Assembly (NCBI GenBank): GCA_034231615.1
Contig: CM067299.1
Span: 17,004,555 to 17,068,554 of the forward strand
DNA length: 64,000 nucleotides
DNA from: Meghimatium bilineatum
Lineage: Eukaryota; Mollusca; Gastropoda; Stylommatophora; Philomycidae
Reading direction: 5' to 3'
The notes below the pieces were generated by a model, which worked only from the letters and a program-made list of their open reading frames with translations, searched no databases and had not been told where the DNA came from. The position numbers and the translations under genes were made by a program. Shown here piece after piece: positions 34,535-43,926 of the stretch (position 1 is its first letter; every line of letters begins with the position of its first letter).

Positions 34535-34975
34535 ATTGATAAAAGGTAGACATGGATAGAAGACAGACAATGATCAAATATAGATATTAAAGGTAAGTAT
34601 GTATAAAAGACAGACATTGATATAATGTAGACATTGAAATGGTAGGCATTGATTAAAAAAAGACATAGATAATAGGTAGGAATAGATAGAAGACAGACAT
34701 TGATATAATATAGAAATTGATAGCAGACAGACATTGATAGAATGTAGACATTGATAAGAGGTAGGCATTGATAGAATGTAGGAACTGATAGAATAATATA
34801 GACTGATAGAATATAGAAGTTGTTAAAAGATAAACATTGCAGCAGACAGACATTGATAGAATGTAGGTATTGCCAGAATACAGACATTGATAGAATGTAG
34901 GCATTGCCAGAATACAGACATTGATAGAATGTAGGAATTAATAGAAGACAGACATCGATTAAACGTAAAAATTGA
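34535..34975. repeat. short-period degenerate array (about 20-24 bp)
   Basis: Repeated agacagacattgatagaatg and taggcattgccagaata segments, with irregular spacing. The minus strand stays open by chance in more than one frame (MSVFYLF- and LLSMPTFYQC-like repeats). Confidence 0.8.
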
Positions 34976-35474
34976 TAGCTCATGTAATCAATAAAAGAAA
35001 GATTCCATCAAATAAATTATATGTGGAACTTTCTTTGAGAACTGCTAACACAATTGTTTATTTTATTTCAGAAACTGTTTTGCTGCAATAAAATACATCA
35101 CAGCTATATAGTCCTCAATCATGGTGATCTGATTTGATACAATTTATTTACAAAATGAATCCATATTTTACCATTTCATCAGTAGAATCCCATAATATAT
35201 ATTTTAGAACATTTGAAATTAAATTATGGTCTATGTAATTATATTTTAAGATATCTGTTTTCATTAATAAGTGTAATAAAAAATGGGTTAAAGGGTTAGG
35301 AATGCAGCAAAACCATTATTCAACAAGTAACAATAAAAAAACATTGTGATAAATTGTGCTAATTACACGAATTGCCGGTACATATAAATTTATATTATGA
35401 TCAAATATCCTTCAAGAATACAACATAGGACATGATGTGTAATGGAAAACACTGCAAATGATCACAACACAAAG

Positions 35475-35965
35475 CTAATGGAGTGATTAAAGTGTTACTG
35501 AGACTAACTAACCGAAGTGTTATCTTGTCTAAAACATTAAAATGTTACCCTGTGTCATGTGATGTATTCTTTCCAGAACGTAATTTTCCATATGAATCTT
35601 CTGAAATCACAGCGGTCTCTGGCAAGTTGTTACGCCTTCTCTAGCGACATGTGTATGCCATTCCTGAATATCTCTTGTCCAGCGGCGACTTCGTCGACCT
35701 TTGCCTCTACTGCCTTCTATTGCCCCCCCCCCTTCAAAAACACTTTCCATGCTGTGATATCTTTATCACATGGCCAAAAAACCTAATTTCCTTCTTAATA
35801 TGGTGTTTAAAAGCCAACCTTCTTGAATGGTGCGTTTGCTTAGCACATCTTGGTTGTCTTTCTTGCTGTCCATGATAATTTCAGAACTCCTCTGTAGCAC
35901 TTCATTTTGAAAGCATTTATTTTCTCGGCTGTAGTTTTATTTATTGTCCATGTTTTGTAGCTGTA
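35475..35965 (-). pseudogene. LINE tail (minus) next to two donor-array-like units
   Basis: 35545-35965 reads, on the minus strand, a YGYKTWTINKTTA-like start, KCYREVLK, FFGHVIK, and the type-two tail ending near 35560 (catgtgatgtattctttcca). 35485-35545 holds two diverged units resembling the 25-bp array at 38040-38241 (gtgttatcttgtctaaaaca). Confidence 0.6.
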
Positions 35966-36354
35966 TGTCACCACTTGGAACAACACATATGTACATAACA
36001 AACAAAATTTAGTTTCTGAGAGGATATCTGGGAAGGATTTCTAATTTCTCCCTGTAGGCAAGGTAATATTATAAAAAGTGTTGTTTTGTCTAACATATTA
36101 ACCTTTTCAGGATGAAGCTTACTAATGCTTCTGCTGCCAAATGGACGGAGCAATTTCCAGGAAAAATAAAGAGGTCTCGGATCCATTTTTAAAAATTCTT
36201 TCAAAATATCAAAACTAGGTTTAAACATAGTAAAAGTATATATGTTCTTGGTGAGAATATATTGAAGTACCTGTCTATGAACTGCTGAAGGTTGAAAATG
36301 CACATATAAATTAGGTCATCTAATTTGCATATGGCATTTATTTTTTAACATTTC

Positions 36355-37250
36355 CAACCATTTTTCAACAAATGAAACAAGGAATTAGACAGGGATGTGT
36401 AATTTTACCAGACCTGTTCTCTTTATACAGTGTAAACATAATGTGTGCAATAGTTGATATCCTAGGAATATTAGTGGGAGGACATAACATAAATAATTAG
36501 AGACATGCAGATGACACTGTTCTGATTGTTAAAAGTGAGGAAGACCTTCAAGAATTAATTAATGTAGTAGTGACAGAAAGTAAAGAGAAATGCCTGTTCC
36601 TAAATATCAAGAAAACAGAAGTAATTGATATTTCAAAAAAATAAAATGCTCCAGCTTGCAATAGCAAAGTGAATGATATAATATTAAAACAGGTCCACCA
36701 ATTCAAGTATTTAGGTACAACGATTACAGCAGATGGAAGTTCAACAGAAATAAGAAGCAGAATAGGACAGGAAAAAACAATATTCAAAAAAATGAAAAGT
36801 ATATTGTGTAATATGACCTTGTCATTAGAGATGAAAAAGAGAGTTCTGTAGTGCTATATAACTCCTATACTAACATATGGATGTGATTCTTGGACAATAA
36901 ACAAACAGGAAAGTGGGAAATTACAGGCAGTAGAGATGTGGTTCTACAGAGGAATGCTGAGAATACCATGAACATTCAAGAAAACTAATGTGGAAGTTTT
37001 GAAAGAGTGAAAGAGTCAAATGCAAGATGGATCCATATTATGAGACAAGGAGGTTTGGAGAACATAGTCACAACAGGTAAGATTGAAGGCAACAGAAACA
37101 GAGGGTGACAACAAGAGAAAATATTACTCAGTTTAACAACCTGGCACGGAAGGGAAACAACAACGATTCTGATTCATAATACTGGAGATAGAGAGATTTG
37201 GAGATCCATGATTGCCTATGCCAGCCGGCATGGCACCTGATGACGATGAA
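36355..37250 (+). pseudogene. LINE RT domain, decayed
   Basis: Plus-strand frames read MKQGIRQGCVILPDLFSLYS, HADDTVLIVKSEEDLQELIN, LFLNIKKTEVIDISKK, VHQFKYLGTTITADGSSTEI, ILTYGCDSWTINKQESGKLQ, VEMWFYRGMLRIP and IWRSMIAYASRHGT. The motifs RQGC-LxP-LF (RT block 4) and HADDT (block 5, catalytic Asp-Asp) are intact, but stops follow several of them. Truncated upstream of RQGC. Confidence 0.85.
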
Positions 37251-38035
37251 CCTGTGACACATATTTGACAAAACACATCAAACTCATGAAAGAAAGTATT
37301 TGTTCTGTCTGAACGATACAAATAAATAATATCTACATTTATGTTTTGAGAGGCATTTTGAGGCTTTGATTTATTTCTCTAGAATCTTCCAGCTGCTAAA
37401 AAAATACAATATTTTTTTCTTTCTATTGTTTGGAATGTCTGACATTTCTGCATATGGATCAATTATCTTGTTTGATTTGTCTTTGTTTCTTTGCAAATAG
37501 TTAAATTAAAGCTACTGCAATAAAGACAACTCTAAATAAGTTATATGCCCTTACTATTATCTGTGGGCATATACTCAAGTCCAATTATTTCCATTAGTGG
37601 ACAGGGTGCTCTATCCAGATCACTCCCCTATAACTTTAAACCATTTAAAACCTGATCATAATTTCCTTCTAACTCTTCTCTGGTATTACTACCTTCTGAT
37701 ATCTAGGTCACAGTCAGTAGCATCTAACATAAATCTCAGTCATATCTAGATCACTGGACACCATCTCATTTTCAAAACCACTAGCAGACATTTATGAAAA
37801 GTACACACTTATTTGAGCGCACATGAGTATTCAAAACAATGACCAAACGTGTGTAGTAAACTATCCAGGTAGCTTCCATTGATAGGCTAGAATACGCAGC
37901 AAACACAAATGATCATTTGATTGGTCTAAGTTATTTACAGTTAGCTATATAGAAGCTTTTTTTCTATGAGCTGACAGATCAGCCTACTTATCTTTTTCGC
38001 TATGTAGACCCAGGCAAATACTTCAATACTTGGCC
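37251..38035. other. intronic, no gene recognised
   Basis: No gene recognised; the donor-like array follows. Confidence 0.5.
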
Positions 38036-38039
38036 CAGA

Positions 38040-38241
38040 TTAAGAAAAGTTAAAATGTTACCTAGCCTAACAAATTAAAGTGTTAACTTGTCTAAAAAAC
38101 TGGAGGTGATAACTTGTCTAACAAATTGAAGTGTTATCTTGTCTAACAAATTGAATTAAGAGTTACAATGTCTAACAAATTAAAGTGTTAACTTGTCTAA
38201 CAAATTAAAGTGTTACCTTGTCTAACAAATTAAAGTGTTAC
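38040..38241. repeat. 25-bp array copying the exon f splice donor
   Basis: On the gene strand the unit is gtaacactttaatttgttag then acaag, which is identical to the last 12-13 bases of exon f plus its donor. About seven units follow the exon. GT at the donor position survives in the first copy (38215-38216) and in at least two others; elsewhere it reads tt or at. Confidence 0.9.
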
Positions 38242-38359
38242 CTTGTCTAACAAACGTTTGATTAACATCAAGAAGAATATCGCAGCCTTCAACAATCATA
38301 CGTTCAATAGCCAGATTTTTGCGAATGTTCTCTGTCTCACTCACTTCATCATGCATGAT
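38242..38359 (-). CDS. RASGRF: RasGRF exon f: end of DH domain, link to second PH
   Basis: Sixth exon found, 118 nt. It encodes [20 protein letters not shown] then [19 protein letters not shown]. This is the last DH helix and the start of the second PH domain, nearly residue-for-residue as in vertebrate RASGRF1. The acceptor is catttacag. The donor is AGACAAG before gtaacac, leaving one base G that exon g completes to Gly. The last 13 exon bases and the donor are copied repeatedly in a 25-bp tandem array directly downstream (38040-38241). A very long intron of about 20.3 kb follows. Confidence 0.95.
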
Positions 38360-38551
38360 CTGTAAATGGACACACAAAAACCATATGGTTCAAACATAGT
38401 GCATTATCTATACAAACATATAATAAATAAAAATTTCACATATTTAAAAAAAATTCAAACATTGCTACAAAAAACAGTGTATCCTTTCACAAGATTGGAT
38501 ATCTTTGTATGATAAAATATCATGAGGTTCAAACAGAACATTGACATAGAC

Positions 38552-38925
38552 CAGGGATGGGTAACCTTTTGTGTTGGCTGGCTATATTGAATGTCTTAAG
38601 TGTGAGAGGGGTCAACAAGCTACTTTCTTAGCCCTTTCAAGGATCAAGTAGTATCATATGAGCTACTGTTTCTTATTAAAAAAAATTGGTAGCATATCCT
38701 TCACAGGACTTAGCTATCAACCCAGCATTTGTTGGCTGTGGTGATTTTCTAGGCAATATAAATACGTTCGGTAGTCTGTCATTGCTTTCTGAACGGTCCG
38801 GATACACAATTGCCTGTGGCAGGGATCGAACTCGGTATCATATAGTAGTTTTAAAACCTAGTGGGCCAGTAAAAATGGCTTGGAGGGCTGGATTTGGTTT
38901 GTAAGCTGGATTTTGTCCACCACTG
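38552..38925. mobile_element. hAT-like element with a SINE inside
   Basis: Begins CAGGGATGGGTAAC and ends with the reverse complement of CAGTGGTGGACAAAA, typical of hAT ends. The flanks acatagac and aactagac match at 6 of 8 positions, in keeping with an 8-bp target duplication. Contains a SINE-F copy (about 38685-38850). No transposase frame. Confidence 0.5.
38685..38850 (-). repeat. tRNA-derived SINE-F
   Basis: Shares cttagctatcaacccagcat, ttgttggctgtggtgatttt, gtcattgctttctgaacgg and caattgcctgtggcaggga with 42800-42970 and 46310-46460. Reverse complement carries a B-box-like gttcgatccctg. Confidence 0.6.
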
Positions 38926-39004
38926 AACTAGACAGATGATGTTCATTCATTCCAAGTGATAATGATCATTTGTTATATCTACTTTATAAATTCATAGCAG
39001 TTAG

Positions 39005-39282
39005 ATATACAGGGATGTAACAGTGTGTCACAGAGTGTTGCTACTAAGACTTCTAAACACACAGAGATGTAAAAGTGTGTCACAGAGTGTTGCTACTAAG
39101 ACTTCTAAACACACAGGGATGTAAAAGTGTGTCACAGAGTGTTGCTACTAAGACTTCTAAACACACAGGGATGTAAAAGTGTGTCACAGAGTGTTGCTAC
39201 TAAGACTTCTAAACACACAGGGATGTAAAAGTGTGTCACAGAGTGTTGCTACTAAGACTTCTAAACACACAGGGATGTAAAG
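39005..39282. repeat. 52-bp minisatellite, about 5 units
   Basis: Unit acagggatgtaaaagtgtgt, cacagagtgttgctactaag, acttctaaacac. Units are nearly identical. Confidence 0.95.
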
Positions 39283-39495
39283 TTTAAGTTTAGTAAAGTA
39301 GTGATCCGATCCATGATATATTACTCACTTCAAGGTTTAGTAAAGTAGTGATCCGATCCATGATATATTACTCACAGTTTAAGTTTAGTAAAGTAGTGAT
39401 CCGATCCATGATATATTACTCACTTCACAGTTTAATTTTAGTAAAGTAGTGATCCGATCCATGATATATTACTCACTCACTTTGCAGTTTAGTAA
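39283..39495. repeat. about 55-bp minisatellite, about 4 units
   Basis: Unit gtttagtaaagtagtgatcc, gatccatgatatattactca, plus a variable cttcacagtttaa. It directly abuts the previous array with a different unit. Confidence 0.9.
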
Positions 39496-39824
39496 AGAGA
39501 GCACCATAGTTCAATTTCTACTTTGTTTTTCTAGGAAACAACCTCTAATTTGCAAAATGGTTATAGAAATCCAAACTCTATGAAAGATCTTCATCTCCAC
39601 CTCTGTTGTTCTCTACCATATAATCTTTGGGAGCTCCCTAATGCAAGTAGAGGTCAGAGAGTTTCAGTGAAGAGGACATTTTTTGGTTTTCATATATAGG
39701 CTTGTGTAGTTCAAATCGAACCATGTCACTGAATCAGAACACAGCCTGCAGAGTAACACTTATAGTACATAACCTTAGTTTCAAGCAATAACCAACAAAG
39801 ATCTAGGAAAATAAATGTACTCCT

Positions 39825-39905
39825 AGAACAGATGCTACAGCTTGGTATTGAATCTATAACCTCTTTAACACATGAAATTGCTTAACAACTATGCCACAAC
39901 GTGAA
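39825..39905 (-). repeat. tRNA-like SINE fragment
   Basis: Reverse complement has tggcatagttgttaagcaat (A-box like) and ggttatagattcaatacc (B-box like) at tRNA-like spacing. Confidence 0.4.
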
Positions 39906-39959
39906 GTAAGTTCTGTACACATCTATTTATTCATCTATGTTCCATCAGTGTCAAATATA

Positions 39960-41294
39960 CGAGGGGGAGTCAATAAGTAAGTCACAAATTGATGTTGGAT
40001 GGCAGGAAAATGCAGTAGGTGGTTTCTAAAGCTGTTTATAGTTGATATCATCATAGAACTTTATGTTTATGTTCGCTAGATGGCGCTAGCTGTACCTTGC
40101 GCATGCGCAGCACAAAAAACAAAATGGCTACTGTACTTACAGAGTGTACAATCAATGAACAACGTGCTGTTGTGCGTTTTTTATGGGCAAAAGGACTGCC
40201 TGCAAAAGACATTCATAAAGAAATGCTTCCTGTTTATGCTGACAATTGTTTGTCCCGTAAAGCGGTGCACAGCTGGGTAAAAAAATTTTCTCAAGGACGC
40301 TCTAAAATTGTTGACGAAATCCGATCTGGTCGTGCTGTTGAAATTGCAACAGACGCATCTGTGCAGCGGGTTGAGGAGATGATTCGAGGTGACAGACGAG
40401 TAACGATAGACGCTGTAGCAGCTGCAATAGGGTGCTCACATGGTTCAGCATACAGCATCATGCATGACCGATTGAAATTTAAGAAAGTGTGTTCAAGGTG
40501 GGTGCCCAGACAATTGACGGACGAACACAAAATGAACCAATTAGGCTTGTCATTGGAGCATCTCTGTCAATACGCAAATGAAGGAGAAGACATGATGAAC
40601 AGGATTATTACTGGGGACGAATCATGGGTGCATCACTACCAGCCTGAATCAAAGCGTGCTTCAATGCAATGGAAACATCCTTCTTCGCCTTGTGTCCAAA
40701 AATTCAAGGTTACACCATCAGCAGGGAAGGTTATGCTGACAGTGTTCTGGGATTGTCAAGGAGTGCTTTTAACCAATTTCAAAAAGAAAGGTGACAATGT
40801 GAATTCTGAATCATACTGTGAAGTTCTATCAGTGCTTCGGGATGCAATTCGAAGAAAACGTCCAGGGCTGCTGACTAGAGGAGTGCTACTCCTTCATGAC
40901 AATGCTAGACCACATACGGCTCGATTAACTCAGGAGAAAATAAAAAATCTTGGTTGGAAAATTCTGGAACATCCTCCTTACAGCCCCGATTTAGCCCCTA
41001 GTGATTTTCACCTTTTTGGTCCACTAAAAACCCACCTTGGCGGGAAGCATTTCGCGACTGACACAGAAGTTGAATGTGAAGTGAAAATGTGGCTTAAAAA
41101 GCAGAGCACGCAGTTCTACGCAGCAGGTTTGGGAGGACTCATAAAACGATGGGATAAATGCATCAATGTTGGTGGAAATTATGTTGAGAAGTAAAGGGAT
41201 AATGTATGTGTAAAAATAAACAGTTTTCAGGTTTTTATCGTCTTCAGTTTTTTTCTAAAGATCCATTTGTGACTTACTTATTGACTCCCCCTCG
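39960..41294 (+). mobile_element. mariner element, complete, perfect 30-bp TIRs
   Basis: Begins CGAGGGGGAGTCAATAAGTA and its last 30 bp (41265-41294) are the exact reverse complement of its first 30 (39960-39989). TA flanks both ends (39958-39959 and 41295-41296), the mariner target duplication. Total 1335 bp. It holds one uninterrupted transposase frame. It sits in the RasGRF intron between exons e and f, oriented against the gene. Confidence 0.95.
40124..41194 (+). CDS. mariner transposase, intact (356 aa)
   Basis: Cut-and-paste transposase acting on its own terminal repeats at TA sites. The N-terminal half has two helix-turn-helix regions (about residues 10-60 and 85-120) ending in the WVPRQL linker (about 126-131). 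The catalytic core has Asp165 in GDESW, Asp259 in LLHDNARPHTA and Asp294 in YSPDLAPSDFHLF. The last two are separated by exactly 34 residues, the D,D34D signature of mariner. Length is usual for the family. An upstream in-frame ATG at 40097 would add nine residues; I chose 40124 because MATVLTECTINEQRAVV aligns with normal mariner starts. No stops or frameshifts, so this may be a recent, possibly active insertion. Confidence 0.92.
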   Translation: MATVLTECTINEQRAVVRFLWAKGLPAKDIHKEMLPVYADNCLSRKAVHSWVKKFSQGRSKIVDEIRSGRAVEIATDASVQRVEEMIRGDRRVTIDAVAAAIGCSHGSAYSIMHDRLKFKKVCSRWVPRQLTDEHKMNQLGLSLEHLCQYANEGEDMMNRIITGDESWVHHYQPESKRASMQWKHPSSPCVQKFKVTPSAGKVMLTVFWDCQGVLLTNFKKKGDNVNSESYCEVLSVLRDAIRRKRPGLLTRGVLLLHDNARPHTARLTQEKIKNLGWKILEHPPYSPDLAPSDFHLFGPLKTHLGGKHFATDTEVECEVKMWLKKQSTQFYAAGLGGLIKRWDKCINVGGNYVEK

Positions 41295-41304
41295 TAGTTC
41301 ATTG

Positions 41305-41540
41305 GGCAGAAACCAGATCTCTCCATTTCGAGTGATGTGATGCTACTGTGCATAATTATTGCATGTTGTTGAGTATGTTGTGATACCCTCAAGAGGAAGA
41401 CCAAGAGACACTCTTCTACACACAAACATAGACATTATGACTCTTGCCATCTAGTACCTATTTTAATGTTTGTAGGGGCAGTCTTTTTTAAATTAATTCT
41501 AAGTACATGTTCAATATAAATCCATTGTTTCTTCTAAACA
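41305..41540. repeat. interspersed repeat shared with 43560-43800
   Basis: Shares gatgtgatgctactg, taccctc-ag, ccatctagtacctattttaa, tgtttgtaggggcagtctt and aatataaatccattgttt with 43590-43790. Family unknown; possibly the 3' part of a LINE on the minus strand. Confidence 0.5.
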
Positions 41541-41706
41541 AATATTAATTAACAAAAATAATAAGCCAGCCAATAATTCACAAGATATTAAATAAAAAGT
41601 CCTTTCATAGTAGAAGGGTCTACATTTTTAATGAAACAAAATCAGGTTCCAAAACGAATTTCCCTGGCGTTAAATACCAAACACCAATCTTGTGTTTATT
41701 ACTTAC

Positions 41707-41820
41707 CGCCACCTGATTAAATCTGCTGATTATGCTTTTTAACAGTGCAGTTCCAGGTAGTCCTTTACGAAAGGGAATTAGGTTAAGATCACAGTATGTT
41801 CCCCATGTATATCTTTGCAT
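41707..41820 (-). other. candidate cassette exon in RasGRF intron (uncertain)
   Basis: A 114-nt open stretch on the gene strand, flanked by a good acceptor (gttcccag) and a strong donor (GCG before gtaagt). It has no stop in phase 0 and encodes MQRYTWGTYCDLNLIPFRKG then LPGTALLKSIISRFNQVA. It lies between exons e and f, which are both phase 0 at this junction, so including it would keep the frame and insert 38 residues into the last DH helix region. Vertebrate RasGRF has nothing there, so this could equally be repeat-derived sequence or chance. Confidence 0.2.
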
Positions 41821-42053
41821 CTGGGAACACTCTTTGCAACAGTAACAATTACTTTGCTGGTCAAACGAAAGTTCAGTAAAATTACAGAAAGCATTTTGTA
41901 ATCAGGAATGCAGCAAAGAGTGACTTCACAAATTAATTTAAAATGTATATCAGCACAGATTTCTTAAAATGTGTCAATTGTAGATCCTTCTCCTAGGAAA
42001 GAACCCCAAAAAATATCATTTCTAAAATGGAAACAACAACAACAAAAACTCAC

Positions 42054-42164
42054 TCTAGATAATTCCTCAAGTTTGCTTTTGGCATACTCTAGACTCTCTC
42101 GTTCAACATGATCATGCGGAGTGTGAGCAAGTAGTTCATGCAATGTGATGATATACCTAGGAAT
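42054..42164 (-). CDS. RASGRF: RasGRF exon e: DH domain, GTPase-contact helix
   Basis: Fifth exon found, 111 nt, exactly 37 codons with phase 0 on both sides. It encodes [20 protein letters not shown] then [12 protein letters not shown], the conserved PRY-LLxEL helix that is the hallmark of DH domains. An alternative acceptor 8 bases inside (cctag) was considered. The outer acceptor (gatag at 42165-42169) keeps the Ile-Pro-Arg that all RasGRF proteins have and restores the frame from exon d. The donor is TCTAGA before gtgagt. The following 3.7-kb intron contains an intact mariner element. Confidence 0.94.
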
Positions 42165-42299
42165 CTATCCGATACAAAAGTAATGTAACTGTTAAACAGG
42201 ATATCAAAACTGAAGTCAATATACAATACTTCTTTTCCACACTGATAATTATAAAAACATTGATGGAGTAAGGGTATCAAATAAACAAAAATAATTTAC

Positions 42300-42640
42300 A
42301 ATATGCAAAGATATCTTTATTGTGAATTGATGTGCTGAGATGTAGATATATAGAAGAATATGGAGAATTTCATGAAAAGAGAAGAAAATGAACAATGCAG
42401 TTCTGAAAACACTTCATATGAAAAAATGATTATTAAAGTAAACAAAAATCAAGGAAATAAAGTATTTTGGATATATTTTCAGGCATGAACCTTGTTGAAG
42501 ATCTTACTTGAAGGTAGAGCTAAGGGAAGGTGATTAAGATGTAGGCAGAGCTACAAATGAGAGGGAAACATTATGAGATGGACAGGTCACAGTAGAGTTA
42601 CATTCTAGTAGAGTACACCACCAAGGTACCAGGTTCAAAT
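42300..42640 (+). pseudogene. LINE family E tail, decayed
   Basis: Matches 22790-23070: gatgtagatatatagaagaa, gaagatcttacttgaaggta, tgagatggacaggtcac, gtagagtacaccaccaag. Many stops. Confidence 0.7.
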
Positions 42641-42975
42641 CCTACTGCAGGTAACGGCATCCAGACCATTCAGAAAGCAATGGCAACCTACAGAATGTTT
42701 TCATATTGTCTAAAAAATCACTGGTTGATCAAAAAATAAATTGGTTGATTACTATGTCCTGAATAGGATAAGCTATCAACATTAAAAAACAAACTGATAT
42801 ATTCCATACAGAATATAGTCATCAACCCAGAAGGTTTTGTGCTGTAGTGATTTATTTGGCAGTATTTATCATCAGAAGTGTGCCATTGCTTTCTATAACG
42901 GCCCGGATACACAATTGCCTGAGGCAGGATTCGAACTCTGCACCTTGGCTGTCACAGACATGTTCTGTACCATGC
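42640..42975 (-). repeat. tRNA-derived SINE-F
   Basis: Reverse complement starts with a tRNA-like head (tggcggcatggtacagaac as A box, gagttcgaatcctgcctca as B box) and continues with the body shared with 38685-38850 and 46310-46460. A plus-oriented B-box-like gttcaaatcctactgcag at 42630-42650 suggests a second partial copy head-to-head. Confidence 0.65.
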
Positions 42976-43009
42976 CGCCACAGAACCGGACAACATAATT
43001 AGTTAGTTA

Positions 43010-43215
43010 TTTGTTGGGTCATCATCAATGCACTCTGGACAAGTCCATAGGTGCTCCAATCTCTACTAGAGAGTATCACCATTACACAATAGCAGACAGC
43101 TCCAGTTCTTTGTTGGATAATTCTTAACATATCCTCACAACAGTGCTCACTCCTGGCAACGCCTCATTTCAAGCCCAGTTCTTTTATTCTGGACTTGACA
43201 AATTAATCATCACCT
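43010..43215. repeat. unnamed interspersed repeat G
   Basis: Shares ctccaatctc, agctccagttctttgttgga, and gctcactcctggcaa with 48890-49020 and 60040-60230. Nature unknown. Confidence 0.5.
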
Positions 43216-43399
43216 TCATCAATTTCATTTACCCGGTTTTTTTTCCTCGCAAGAAGTTCAAAATGACAGTACAATCTATTGCTCTATCGCAGGACACTAA
43301 AGCAACCCAAGCCAACCGATCTGGTCTCTTGTTGCCTTGAACATTAATATGACCACACACGAAAATGTGTCAAATTCCAGTTGCAACTTCTCGACCGCC

Positions 43400-43810
43400 T
43401 CAAGTCACTATTCTTGTATGCAACCCATTTATATTTTTCTGATCATTCTCATCAAGGATACTAAGGATGCAGACAAGAATTGCCCTCTGTGCACTCATTA
43501 AGTTCAAGGCAATGGTCAAGTACCTATCTAAGTATCTTCCTTCAGCGTCGAATACAGTGCATAGGACATAAAACAGAGCTCCCAAGTTCAAGCAATGTGA
43601 TGCTACTGCATGTAGTTCTTTCACATTGCTGTGGCCTATTGTTATACCCTCTATGATGATTCTTCTGCAAAGAGTATCTCTTGGTCTTCCTCTTTTTTTC
43701 TTTTGCCATCTGGTACCTATTTTGATGTTTGTAGTGGTAGTCTGGTTTCATTCATTTGTATGTACATGTCTAATATAAGTCCATCGTTTTCTTTTTATTG
43801 TTGTAGAAAC
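43400..43810 (-). repeat. repeat, possible LINE 3' region
   Basis: Minus-strand open stretches (KELHAVASHCLNLGALFYVL; RYQMAKEKKRKTKRYSLQKN) overlap each other in different frames. Part is repeated at 41305-41540. Not identified. Confidence 0.4.
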
Positions 43811-43926
43811 ATCTTGCTGTTTTGGTGTCTTCTTGCTCGCTTGACAAATTATTCTCAACCAATATTTAAGAGTTCCCTCAGGTATTTATTTTGGTGTCTT
43901 CTCTTGCTTGCTTGAAATGAAATATA

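Noticed and set aside
34525-34983. 152-codon minus-strand open frame
   Set aside because: Covers a degenerate 20-24 bp array; several frames are open and none resembles a protein.
42054-42156. Shorter version of RasGRF exon e using the inner cctag acceptor
   Set aside because: It would drop Ile-Pro and break the frame from exon d; the outer acceptor at 42165 keeps both.
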